Origin: Aquanectria penicillioides
Lineage: Eukaryota; Ascomycota; Sordariomycetes; Hypocreales; Nectriaceae
Length of the DNA stretch: 64,000 nt
Assembly (NCBI GenBank): GCA_003415625.1
Contig: PYIU01000001.1
Location: 7,814,210-7,878,209, forward strand
Direction: 5' to 3'
A program made the translations under genes and the position numbers. Shown here piece after piece: positions 34,511 to 44,756 of the stretch. The notes below the pieces were generated by a model. It had not been told where the DNA came from. It ran no database searches and saw only the letters and a list, made by a program, of their open reading frames with translations. Within the stretch, counting starts at the first letter, position 1; each line of letters starts with the position of its first letter.

Positions 34511-37255
34511 TTACCAGCTATTGAACCCGGTATTGATACTGTCCCACATGTCATTCGATCCGCTTTGAAGAATCGCGTCCAAGCTGCCCGTGCCGCCGGT
34601 GACCTGCATCGCAAATAACATGTTAGTAAATGAACCATGCCAAGGCGGAAATAAATGAACTTACGAGAGAGTCAAATTGGCCCCAGCTAGCCATATAAGC
34701 CAAACCGTCATCAGCAATATCCATCGAACCAGCTATGGAGTGCGTAGGAACACCTCCATCGGCTTGATTCACCCTCTCCGAATAGCCAAAGCCCCGATTA
34801 TCTCGTACGCCCATTCCGCCATCATTCACACCCAAGCTAGTCTCAGCACGTGTCACCATGGACTGAGCGTTGACTTGAGAGATGTGTGATAGCTGGGTCT
34901 GTCGCAACTCGCTCTCATCTATGACGGAGCCGCCTCCTGCTCGTGGGGTCGATACCGACGCCAGATAATTATTATTTCGAAGTACCTCCAAGCGCAACTC
35001 ATGCAACACTACACCGTATCGTTGCATCAGTGACCCTTTGACAGCGATGCTCTCGATCTGAGCATGACATCTCGAAGCTAGGTTGAAATATCTGAGATAC
35101 GTCTCTGGTACCTCGGATCTTTGCTGAATTGAGTAAACGTATAATATCACAACGGCACTAAACCCATAGTACGGGATAAACTAATAAAGTTAAGGTTCAA
35201 TAACATTCGACAATAGTCTCCTCTCGAAGAAGGTGGTGGGCTGAGGGGAACTTACAAATAACGTGCTATAAAATTCCCCAGCGGCGTCGATTTGATCGAT
35301 GCGCTTGATAATCTCCGCTGCAGCCTCGATGCAAATTTTGATGTTTTGTTGCATTTCCTGCCGTCTCGATGACAACAACTCCATATTGACCCCGTAATTC
35401 GCCAGAGTCGTGAAAGACTTTAATAGAAATGGCCTGTGAACGAGGATTTGGGCGTGCCAAAAAGCCAGCTTGAGAACATCTCGCTGCCGTAAAACAAGCC
35501 GGACGAAAATAGCAGAGCTTCCATCAGTATCGAGAAGATATGATATATGCTCTCTCCACTCTGTCAAATCTTGGGTAAATTTGGCGGCAAGAGTGAAATG
35601 TTCTTCAGTTGATCGAGGATGTATGCCGTACATAGCGCGGAGAATTCTGGCGAGTATCCTGGATAACCTAACCCTGTATATTAACAGAGCAATCTTGATA
35701 ATTCTTTGATCCGGGGTCTTACTTGATTTGAGCCACCGTAGCGGATGAGATTGATGGACCAAGCACCACCGGTGGTGGGCTAGGGCTGACGCGAAGTTGC
35801 TCGTCATCGACACATAGAGGCAACTCTTGGTCAATGTCTTCGTCGTGAAAAGTCATTGGTCTTCCCAAGGCCACACTCAAGTAGGTATTCAGGTTGTAAG
35901 CGCACCAAAAAGTGCGTTTTCTACACTCTAAATCGATGTGGTCAACACGACTCGACGTTTTTACATCGACTCGTGATTTTCTGTGTATTCCGAGGGCCAG
36001 GACGAGGTGCGCCGTGATCCCAAAGAGCGTCCAACAATGATTGAGTCGTGATTGCGCTAAAAGATAAAAGCACTGCGCCAGGCGAGCTTGAACATGGGCT
36101 ACCCGGATTTGACCCTTGTCCATGGATAGTTGGTGTTCTGCAACGGCGAAGAATCGAGCACTGAGAAATGGTTGGATAATGTGCTTTCGAATTGACAACA
36201 TTGTTACCGTGAGGTGGAATTACTTACCTCGTTTCGGCCGACTCCGCAATGCACTCTTTGGAGCCTACAGTCGATCGGCTACGGTAGTTATTCGAATGTG
36301 CAAACACCATGAAGAGCAGGGCAGTCCGACTGCGAGCAGTCTCTTGGTACAGCATAGCCCCGTTTGTCTCGTAAAGCTCCTCAAGCCATTTCTCGATGGA
36401 GGGACGGTGTAAAAACCGATGAGTTGTTGCTGCAAAGTCAAAATATCTTGCGACCATGGATTCAGCTAGAGGCTTGGGAGGCAGAATTGCAAAGGAGGAA
36501 TCATGACCTGGCAATGGCCGATCCCCAAAGTTGAAAACGGATGAGTTCAGGTATCCCGGAGATTGCACCTGCAACTTTCGCTGAATTCGCAATAGAAAAG
36601 AGACTCCTGATGCAGGACCGACGTAATGGCCTTGTTGGTCAGTCTGCAATGGCTCGGGCGAGTTGCGCATTGAATGAGGAGCCAGCTGGCCACTGCCGTC
36701 ATTCTTGTTCGTATCATCGCGACCCGGAATGTTGCTGGACGGAAGCTCAATTCCTGGCCGTGGTGCAGCTGGTGACTCCAAGATGGGTTCTGATGCAACT
36801 GTAGGAGATAGATGTGAAGATACGTCGGTAACTGATTCTCTGTGGTCGCCGCCATGAGAGCTGCTCCCCCGTGGGGAGGTGGCTTCGACAGGCAACGGCG
36901 ACCGTGCCTGAGACGGCAAATCCTTTTCTAGAGAATTTCCGTTTTCCACATCAATTGCAGGGAGAAGCTGCCCCCTTCGATAGGTTGCGGTGAATTGGCA
37001 ATCCAGCTTGAGGTGAGCGCAAAAGACGCATGGCCAGCTACCAGAACACCGAGTTTTCCGCCTTGATCAAATAGAATTAGCAGCTTGGCCGACGGCATGA
37101 TAATCAACAAGGCCTCACGCTTTGCAGCGGTCGCACGCTCTGCTCACTCGCGACCGCATAGATTCTTCTCTCAGCCGCTTCGCCGGCCGGCCACGGTCGT
37201 TGGGACCGGCTCCACGCCGACTCGGAGCATCCGCCATCCCCGACGCTTCGTCCAT
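34511..37255 (-). CDS. Zn2Cys6 transcription factor, paralogue of regulator A (regulator B)
   Basis: Six exons: 37119..37255, 36228..37061, 35723..36160, 35256..35673, 34665..35180 and 34511..34603; all phases close, giving 811 aa from MDEASGMADA. Zinc-cluster Cys 41, 44, 51, 57, 60 and 67 (CDRCKARKTRC), with the same spacing as regulator A. The fungal_trans core contains TLFGITAHLVLALGIHRKS, CRKRTFWCAYNLNTYLS and DIDQELPLCVDD. Four introns sit at the same places as in regulator A. An extra last intron adds a 30-residue Gly/Ser tail that regulator A lacks. It is divergent from the glucarate-dehydratase-like gene, with about 545 nt between starts. Presumably a second nuclear regulator of the cluster; the two may split inducers or form a heterodimer (inference). 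Confidence 0.93.
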
Positions 37256-37800
37256 TGTCTTATCCGATGGGCCTGGGGCGCAATCCGGAGGCACTCCACC
37301 ATTCAGCGCAGCAAACAGCCATACGCTCAGACGAAACACCAGAGATGGAAGCACTAGACTGTTCGGATTGCAACGGATCGCCTCTGCCGATGGCTAAGCC
37401 GACGTTCCTCGGAAGTCGGACTGCGCCGATCCTTGTCCTCCCTCCTCACTCTCTCCACACTCTGGGGCCCCGTGACTGTTCCACATTTGCCCTGAGTCGA
37501 GCCGCAGGAAACGGCTTGAACTAGGAACCCCCGAGAACTGAGCCTGCGTAGTATGACACAAAGGCCATCCTGAATGCGACGGTGATTCCTGGTTCGCGAC
37601 GCACCCACAGGCTGATTTTCCGGACACAAACCGCGCAGACGGCTGCTATCCTAAATCCGACTCCGTCTCATTTTTTTTGGGTTATAAAAAAATCAGTCAA
37701 TTCCGTTGAATACTTGTTCCCACTTCACCCACAAACTTGAGGTTTAGCGCGTCCTACCCCAACACATAATCTCGTGCCTCTGGACTTACATTCAGTCACC
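37256..37800. promoter_or_regulatory. Divergent promoter, regulator B / dehydratase
   Basis: 545 nt between divergent starts. It includes a T-run and A-run at about 37671-37692, a nucleosome-poor type of tract close to the dehydratase start. No certain operator was identified. Confidence 0.5.
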
Positions 37801-39072
37801 ATGGCTCGACGTGGAGTTATCAAGGATATTATCATCACGCCGGTGGCATTTCATGACATGCCCCTGCTGAATAGTGTTGGCGTGCACGAACCATTCGCCC
37901 TGCGCAGCATCATCGAGATTGTCACCGACGATGCTTACGGCCTAGGCGAATCATACGGCGACTCAACCCACCTGGGCCGCCTGCAACTGGCCGTGAACAA
38001 AATCAGGGGCCTGACAGTGTACGACACGAATTCTATCTACAAGATATGTGTCGAATGTATGGAAGGCGACACCACTACTGGTGGCGATGGCATGGCCGGT
38101 ATGGTCACTACAGCATCCGTCACCGACAAGGTCTTCTCTCCCTTTGAAGTGGCATGCCTCGACATCCAGGGCAAGCTCGCGGGCATCCCCGTGAGTGAGC
38201 TTCTCGGCGGCCGTGTGAGAGACAATGTCCAGTACTCAGCGTACCTCTTCTATAAGTGGGCAGGACACCCGGGTGAGCCTGATGACGAGTATGGCGCCGC
38301 GCTTGACCCGGCTGGCGTGGTGAAACAAGCGCAGAAGATCATCGACGAATATGGCTTGAAGGCTATCAAGCTGAAGGGTGGGGTTTTCCCCCCAGCTCAG
38401 GAGGTCGAGGCGATCAAGGCCCTGCATAAAGCGTTCCCTGGCCTACCACTGAGGCTCGACCCCAACGCTGCGTGGACCGTGGAGACGTCTAAATGGGTTG
38501 CCAAGGAGTTGGAGGGAATCGTCGAGTACCTGGAAGATCCAGCTCCGGAAATCGAGGGCATGGCTGCAGTGGCCAAGGAGGCGCCGATGCCCCTGGCTAC
38601 TAACATGGCCGTGGTGGCTTTCAACCACCTTCCTCCCTCCATTAAGCAGAACGCCGTCCAGGTGATTCTATCCGACCATCACTTCTGGGGCGGTCTACGT
38701 AAGTCACAAACTCTGGCCGCAATCTGCGCTATCTGGGGCATGCGGCTTTCGATGCATTCCAATAGCCACTTGGGCATCTCACTCGCCGCCATGACGCACC
38801 TAGCGTCTGCAACTGTTAATCTGGACTATGCCTGTGACACTCACTGGCCGTGGAAGCCTCGTGATGAGGATGTCATTGCCGATGGCGCATTGCAGTGGGC
38901 CAACGGCGGCCTGAATGTGCCCACCGCCCCCGGATTGGGGATTGAACTTGACAGGGAGAAGCTGGCAAAGCTTCATAAGCAGTATATTGACTGCGGGCTA
39001 ACGAAGCGGGACGACACTACCTATATGAGGAAGTTCCAACCGGCCTTTTCTGCAAAAATCCCAAAGTGGTGA
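37801..39072 (+). CDS. Enolase-superfamily sugar-acid dehydratase, glucarate dehydratase-like
   Basis: A single exon of 423 aa. I chose the ATG at 37801 in a strong context (TCACCATGGCT); the frame stays open a little upstream without another ATG. The overall layout follows bacterial glucarate dehydratase (GlucD) rather than rhamnonate or galactonate dehydratases: HDMPLLNSVGVHEPF at the N-terminus, and a C-terminus with DTHWPW and a CGLTKRDDT tail. Visible catalytic residues: K190-x-K192 in AIKLKGG, metal ligands D220, E245 and N268, and the Asp/His pair D292 (SDHHFW) and H319 (MHSNSH). Enolase-superfamily dehydratases remove water from an acid sugar with Mg2+, giving a 4-deoxy-5-keto acid. 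Substrate could be D-glucarate, galactarate or another acid; only assay can tell. It probably works with the DapA-family lyase and the neighbouring MFS porter. Confidence 0.88.
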   Translation: MARRGVIKDIIITPVAFHDMPLLNSVGVHEPFALRSIIEIVTDDAYGLGESYGDSTHLGRLQLAVNKIRGLTVYDTNSIYKICVECMEGDTTTGGDGMAGMVTTASVTDKVFSPFEVACLDIQGKLAGIPVSELLGGRVRDNVQYSAYLFYKWAGHPGEPDDEYGAALDPAGVVKQAQKIIDEYGLKAIKLKGGVFPPAQEVEAIKALHKAFPGLPLRLDPNAAWTVETSKWVAKELEGIVEYLEDPAPEIEGMAAVAKEAPMPLATNMAVVAFNHLPPSIKQNAVQVILSDHHFWGGLRKSQTLAAICAIWGMRLSMHSNSHLGISLAAMTHLASATVNLDYACDTHWPWKPRDEDVIADGALQWANGGLNVPTAPGLGIELDREKLAKLHKQYIDCGLTKRDDTTYMRKFQPAFSAKIPKW

Positions 39073-40344
39073 GGTGAAGGCACCGGGTTGTCATGATAGA
39101 CCTTAGCATCATGTGTTAGATGATCAATTCCTTATTCAAGTTGAAATGCCCTGTTCCCAGACCAGCCTTTGATCGCCTTTAAACCACAGGAATAAATTCA
39201 ACGTGGTCATTAGTACTATAACGGCCAACTTCCGTTCACTGCTTGCCGAGAGCAAGAGCCGTGGCATGATACGTGCAATGTGGAAACACCCTAGGCTAGA
39301 AAATGTGACGATGGACGGAGGGTTGTTTTCCGTTAAACTGTAGAATGATAGATATTATGGAGAGGCAAGCTTTTCTGTACAAGGATCATCACGGAAGGAC
39401 CTGGACTCAAAGACGGCACACTTGAAGCCCGCTAGGTCTTAGACGTATCCGTGATGGCGAGTGACATTCATGCCGTTGAAGGCGGTGTTGTCCCCATCAT
39501 CTCCTCACCCCGCACCGTGATCCGCATCCTCATCCGTGTTCTTGACCATGGCCATCATGCGGAGCTAATTCTCCCCATGCCCCTACAATGCCAGCCGGCG
39601 TAAAATACTACCTCGCGGAGCGAAAGACCCAGGGATCGGATCTCCAAGTATCACCGCGTGGCAGAAAACTTACGAGACTTCGGAGGCCATTGAGTGATGC
39701 CCCACTTGTTCCGCGGATGTTCTAAACTTGAAGAGATCTAGCTTCGTACCCAGTCATGCAACTCTCACACGGAGTCATTCCAAGGCCACGGACGACGGAA
39801 CCCGACCACGAGGAGCCCTGCAAACTCGATGCTTAGCTATATGCAGCCCCTGTTCGCATCACAAGTCCCGTGACAGGGTGACATTCACAGAGGGACACGC
39901 GGCTGGGAAGGCTCTCAACACCGGCCACGAGGAGCTAGTCTCCGGGGTTTCGGAGTGTTCCAAGCCATGGTCAAAGCCAAAATGCGGGGGTGGACCAGAT
40001 CATCCTATTCCAATGCGGGGAAGCGTCCATCCGATGGATCTGGTCTCCCGCCCAAGTCAGACTTTGTGACGGCAGATGGAGAGTTGTGGTAACAAAGCGT
40101 TTACCTACTAGGGGGTGTCCGTGTTTATAAATATTGTGAATGTTACCAGTTTGTCACGGTCACAACAGTCTGATAGCGATCTCCAGCAGACTGAATAATC
40201 CAATCCCTTCATCTGCTAGCATAAAGACGCCCGTCTGTCCCATCAAAGGTGATCCCTGACTGGATCAAATAGCAATTGGAGATTCTCAGGACGCCGACAA
40301 AATATCCCCGATTTGTTCTTGGCACGGAGCCAAACACCGATAAC
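39073..40344. other. Promoter region of the sugar porter; no gene
   Basis: 1.27 kb between the dehydratase and the MFS porter, both (+). Frames are short. The right third has several GC-rich boxes, listed separately as possible CreA sites. Confidence 0.45.
39984..40020 (+). promoter_or_regulatory. Paired GCGGGG boxes, candidate CreA/Cre1 sites
   Basis: GCGGGG at 39984-39989 and at 40015-40020, about 330-360 nt upstream of the sugar-porter ATG; a reverse copy (CCCCGC) is at 39508-39513. They match the known CreA consensus SYGGRG, and closely spaced pairs are the functional form in Aspergillus. Carbon repression of a sugar-acid porter would be expected. The consensus is short, so chance matches are common. 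Confidence 0.35.
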
Positions 40345-42024
40345 ATGACGAAGAGGTCTGCGGGCCATCGCGGCAACTCAACCAGGTCTATCCTGATCGG
40401 CTTGGCTATCAGTCTTGCAGGGTAAGTCGAAATCTGTAGAAAAGTGAGGTCTGGTTTGAACATTGCTAATCACTTCTGTGTATTTATCAGATTTGTGTAC
40501 GGTATCGATACGGGCATCATCGCTTCGACTATCGCGCAGTCCACCTTCAAGAAATACATGTATGGCGTAAGTATGGACAATGCCTCCATCAGAGCCGGTA
40601 TCGTCTCTGGTTACTATGCCGGGTCCGCCTTTGGCAGCGGTGCCTCTGCCTACTGCATGGACAAGATGTCTCGTCGCTGGACTCTCCTTTTTGGCTCGAT
40701 TGTCAGCATTGTCGGCGCCATCCTACAAACTGCTGCTCAGAACCCGGCTATGATGATTGTTGGACGCGCATTCTCTGGCTTTTCAACCGGCATGGTTTAT
40801 CCTACAGCCCCTGTTTACCTGGCTGAGCTCTCACCCCCGGAGAACCGCGGCTTCTTAGTCGGTCTGAAGGGACTCATGAATACGCTCGGCTTCTTCTGTG
40901 CTGGATGGGTAGGCTATGCTGGCTCGTTCGCTGTCGGTGAACTCCAGTGGCGAATCCCCCTGGCCACTCAGATCCCTCCTGCGATGCTGTTGGCTATCCT
41001 GACTTTCTTCCTCCCCTACTCTCCTCGTTGGTGTAAGTTACTCTTCTACTCATCTGCACCACCTCACCAAGGATGATTTGCACTTGTCATAGAACCCAAA
41101 ACTGACATTGGTTTAGTGGCTATGCGAGAGAAATACGACGAGGCGAAGAAGGTCATGTACTCCCTGCACGGCCATCGAGGCCCCGAGTTCGTCGAAGGAG
41201 AATTCTCCGAAATGTGTAGCCAAATTCAGCTCGAGGCCAACAACAAGAAGATGACCAACTTCTGGAACCTCTTCACTCGCCGATATATCCGACGTACTTT
41301 GCTGGCTTGCTTGACCGTCAACATGATGAAACTCTCCGGCTCCAACATCATCCAAAACTACCAATCCATCATGTACAACTCTCTTGGATACAAGGGCCAG
41401 ACTGTGCTTCTCATCGGAGCATTGTACGGATTCATGGCTGTCGTCGGCCAGATCATCAACGTCTTCTTCGTTGCTGACCACTGGACTCGCCGCATTACTG
41501 TTATTACGGGTAGTTACACCCTGGCTGTGCTTCTTGCGGTTCTCACCGCTTTGTCAAAGTTCTTCCAGGATGACTCCAATCCTGCTGGTTCTCGAGCTGG
41601 AATCGCATTCATCTTCCTGTTCGCCTTCTCGTACTCATTCTTCTTCAACAGCGTCAACTGGGTGCTTGTCGCAGAGATCTTTCCTCTTGATCTCCGTGGG
41701 GTCGGCGTTGGCTTTTCGGTCTTTACCCAGGCCATTACCGCAATCTGGCTGTCATACGCAGCATCCCTGGCCTTTGACGCCATTGCATGGAAGTTTTACT
41801 TCGTCTTCATCGCTTGCAACTTGTTTGCGGGAACCATCTACTTTTTCTTCCTGCCCGAGACACGGTTCCTATCTCTTGAAGAGGTCGCGGCTAAATTTGG
41901 TGACGAGATTGTCACCCCTCAATCGGCCAAGCAGCTCGAGATTGCGGCCAGTGAAGGGAATATGGCCAACCTCGACAAGCCGAGAATCTCATCAGACCAT
42001 GTTGAGAACACTCCGAAGTATTGA
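40345..42024 (+). CDS. MFS sugar porter (sugar or sugar-acid uptake)
   Basis: Three exons: 40345..40421, 40491..41032 and 41117..42024, giving 508 aa from MTKRSAGHRG. Twelve membrane segments. Sugar-porter marks: FVYGIDTGII in helix 1, DKMSRRW between helices 2 and 3, GRAFSGFSTGMVYPTAPVYLAELSPPENRG (helices 4-5), YSPRW before the central loop, and FLPETRFLSLEEV after helix 12. The final PESPRWL-like motif is split by the second intron. The family imports hexoses, pentoses, glycerol, quinate or galacturonate by proton symport at the plasma membrane. Because it lies at the end of the sugar-acid enzyme group, a uronate or aldarate is a reasonable guess. Confidence 0.92.
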
Positions 42025-42381
42025 TGGATATATACAGTCACGGGATTTTATGAGAAGGCCGGATACACCCGATGAAACATATGCCGTATGTAGTGACATG
42101 CAATTTACCATAGGCCAATGAATTTACGTAGTTGAATCACAACCACCTAGATTTTCACGATAAATTCAGCTGACCAAGAAGGACTTTTCTAATTGACAAT
42201 GCAAGTGCAGCTTCATTTCCCACAAGCACTTCTTTCACATCTTTCACGTGACTTGTGCCACAGTAGACCGCCTGTCGCTATCTCCAGTGTTTGGGATCTA
42301 ATCAATATCCAAAATGACGCAGAAATCCCTACATCTTGGAGATATTTCATCTTGCTCACCCAAAAGCATTTCAGCGCAAAT
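42025..42381. other. Short spacer before the DUF84 gene
   Basis: 357 nt. The frame of the next gene stays open upstream to 42193 without a better ATG. No other signal seen. Confidence 0.4.
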
Positions 42382-42927
42382 ATGGACACCCAAACTCAGC
42401 TTGTTGTAGTATCCTCAGAAAATCCTGTCAAGATTCGAGCCGCTCAAAATGGCTTCACGACCCTAATTCCTGGCTGCTACGAGTTTCGTGGAATCAGCGT
42501 TCCCTCTGAAGTCTCGGATCAGCCGTTATCCGATGACGAGACGCTCCGCGGAGCCCTGAATCGAGTTAAAAACGCTCGCGCAGCTGAGCCAGCAGCAGAC
42601 TTTTGGGTTGGGATTGAAGGTGGCGTGGACACCCATGATGGCGCGTTCTGCTGCTCTGCTTGGATCGTCGTAACAGGCAAAGACGGGCGGACAGGAAAGG
42701 CGCGCACGGCATCATACTACTTGCCAGAAGAAACAGCCGACCTATTGCGTGAGGGAATGGAGCTGGGACCCGCAGATGATAAAGTATTCGGCCAGACAAA
42801 CTCAAAACAAAAGAACGGTTCGGTTGGATTATTGACAGGAGATATCCTGACTCGAACAAGCGTGTACGATCAAGCTGTCATTATGGCTTTGATCCCGTTT
42901 AAGAACCCAACTCTGACGTTCAAATGA
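42382..42927 (+). CDS. DUF84-family inosine/xanthosine triphosphatase (YjjX/NTPase-like)
   Basis: A single exon of 181 aa from the ATG at 42382 (MDTQTQLVVV). The conserved N-terminus VVSSENPVKIRAAQNGF binds the nucleotide. Then come GISVPSEVSDQPLSDDET (metal site), ADFWVGIEGGVD, and KNGSVGLLTGDILTRTSVYDQAVIMAL near the end, all in the family order and at full length. The family hydrolyses non-canonical purine nucleoside triphosphates such as ITP and XTP and keeps them out of nucleic acids. No functional link to the cluster upstream is evident. Confidence 0.92.
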   Translation: MDTQTQLVVVSSENPVKIRAAQNGFTTLIPGCYEFRGISVPSEVSDQPLSDDETLRGALNRVKNARAAEPAADFWVGIEGGVDTHDGAFCCSAWIVVTGKDGRTGKARTASYYLPEETADLLREGMELGPADDKVFGQTNSKQKNGSVGLLTGDILTRTSVYDQAVIMALIPFKNPTLTFK

Positions 42928-43162
42928 ACAGCCACAAGACCAATGGGTTTGCAATTGCCTCGTGGCAGATGCGCTAGTAGCCGTTCGTATCAACTAGCCA
43001 AATAGACGATGGATATCATCAACTTAAGGTTGAGGTTAGAAATGAAGAAACAATGGACAAACTGGAGACGCTAGTTCCTATCCTCCGCCACTCCCTTTTC
43101 TGTCGAGTCGTTTCCGAAATGATATTACTCATGGCCTACAACAACCCCATACCTAACCAACC

Positions 43163-44756
43163 CTAGTACAGCTCCAACGACGATAGCGAGCGGGCCGAAA
43201 CACCAAAATATCGTCCTCCAACATAAGAGGTTGCTGTCACAACCACCCACCACGGGTCATCTGCCAGACTCTTACCGTGTTGAAATCCCTCATCAATGTA
43301 GCCAACCTGCCAAATCCTATACACGGCGGTGTAGATGAGCCCGACAGCGGCCGCATTGACGCCTCTGACGCCAGATTTGACCCAGCGCTTGCTCCTCAAC
43401 ACTCCCCAGACGCCCATTGTCCCGTGAACAACAACGATTCCGGGCAAAAAGATACCCAAAAAGCCAATGACTGCTCCAGCAACTGATGAGTGCCCGTTAT
43501 TAATAGCGCTCAAGCCGCCCAGAAAGACGGCGAAATTGAAGTTTGGCCCTGGAAATGCCTGTGCAATGGCAAGCCCAATGAGGAAATCACGGGGACTGAC
43601 CCAGCCCTCAGCCACGATGTATTCTCTGAGAAGAGGAATCACGACTGGTCCACCACCGAAAATGATGGTACCAGCAAGGTAGAAATTGGCAAAGAGCCTA
43701 TAGAGCATAGGCGGATTAGGCAGAGTTCCGCGGAGAACCATGACCACGATGAAGGAAACCAAGAATGCGGCAATGATAGCTGTGCCAGCCTTCCACGAGA
43801 AATTGAGGCGATACTCCTGTGGTATCACGCGAGGCTCAGACTCCCGTGCGCTTTGCTCGTCTTGATTATCAGTTGTGTTGGACGCATTCGCGTCGGTGCC
43901 GAGTTCATTCCCTTCTCTTCCAGGCTCAGTGGTTGGTGTGCCTCTCCTCAGCCTGGAGAAGAATTTATGGACGGCTCCAACAGGCCCATGTAGCCAGCGG
44001 TGGTCATACGTCACAGTAGCGAAACCTGCGATCAGCAGCAAGACCGGGAAGTACCACAAAGCATTGTACAGCATACCAGCTGAAGCAGCCAGGAACACAA
44101 TGATTCTCGTAAGCTTGTCCGTGATTGCTTTTTCCGATAGCTCAACTGCTGCCAGAGCGATAATTCCCACTGTAGCAGCATTGAGGCCCGAAAGAAGAGC
44201 GTAGGCTGCACGAGGGAGAGTTTCGTTGATGTTTGAGACGCCAATGGAGAGACCAAACATGCCGAGAGCTCCAGGGAGACTGTATACCGATGCGTCTTAG
44301 ATTCGATTCTTCAACCGTGTTAGGGGTCATGATGACATGGGCTTGACCGACCTCCAGATAAAAAATGAAAGTATAGCCCCAAATACGCCGCCTTGAATGA
44401 GGTTTATACAGTACAGCATTTTGGTGCTACCAGGCCCGGACATGGCTTGACAGACGCTGAACAGCTCTTGGTACTGAAGACTCCTGGTCAGCGGCTGGAA
44501 TGCATCCAGTGAAATGTACGACGTGACTCACCAGTTGCTCATCGATCCATTTGAGCTTCGACACAAATTTATCATGAAACTACGCCGTAGTTAAGCATGT
44601 GAGCGAGGCAGTTGGAGAAAAATAGCCGTTTACAATCTTGAAATGCACCGGAGGCCCTCCGAATGCAGTAAAGCCAAGGTACCAATTGACCTGGAGCGTC
44701 TCCCAGGCTCGGCGCATGGCTGTTTGCGCCGAGTATTCCCAGCTGTTTACGACCAT
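43163..44756 (-). CDS. Chromate transporter family (CHR), two-domain form
   Basis: Four exons: 44634..44756, 44532..44579 (48 nt), 44352..44473 and 43163..44279, giving 469 aa from MVVNSWEYSA. Two homologous halves: the first with FTAFGGPPVHFKI, KWIDEQLY and QAMSGPGSTKM; the second with TIIFGGGPVVIPLL and AQAFPGPNFNFAVFLGG. A hydrophilic loop with Glu/Asn-rich sequence (EGNELGTDANASNTTDNQ) joins them. The paired FGGP and PGP motifs are the family signature. Proton- or sulfate-linked efflux of chromate is known in bacteria; Neurospora CHR-1 was reported to take chromate up. It is convergent with the DUF84 gene. Confidence 0.93.
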
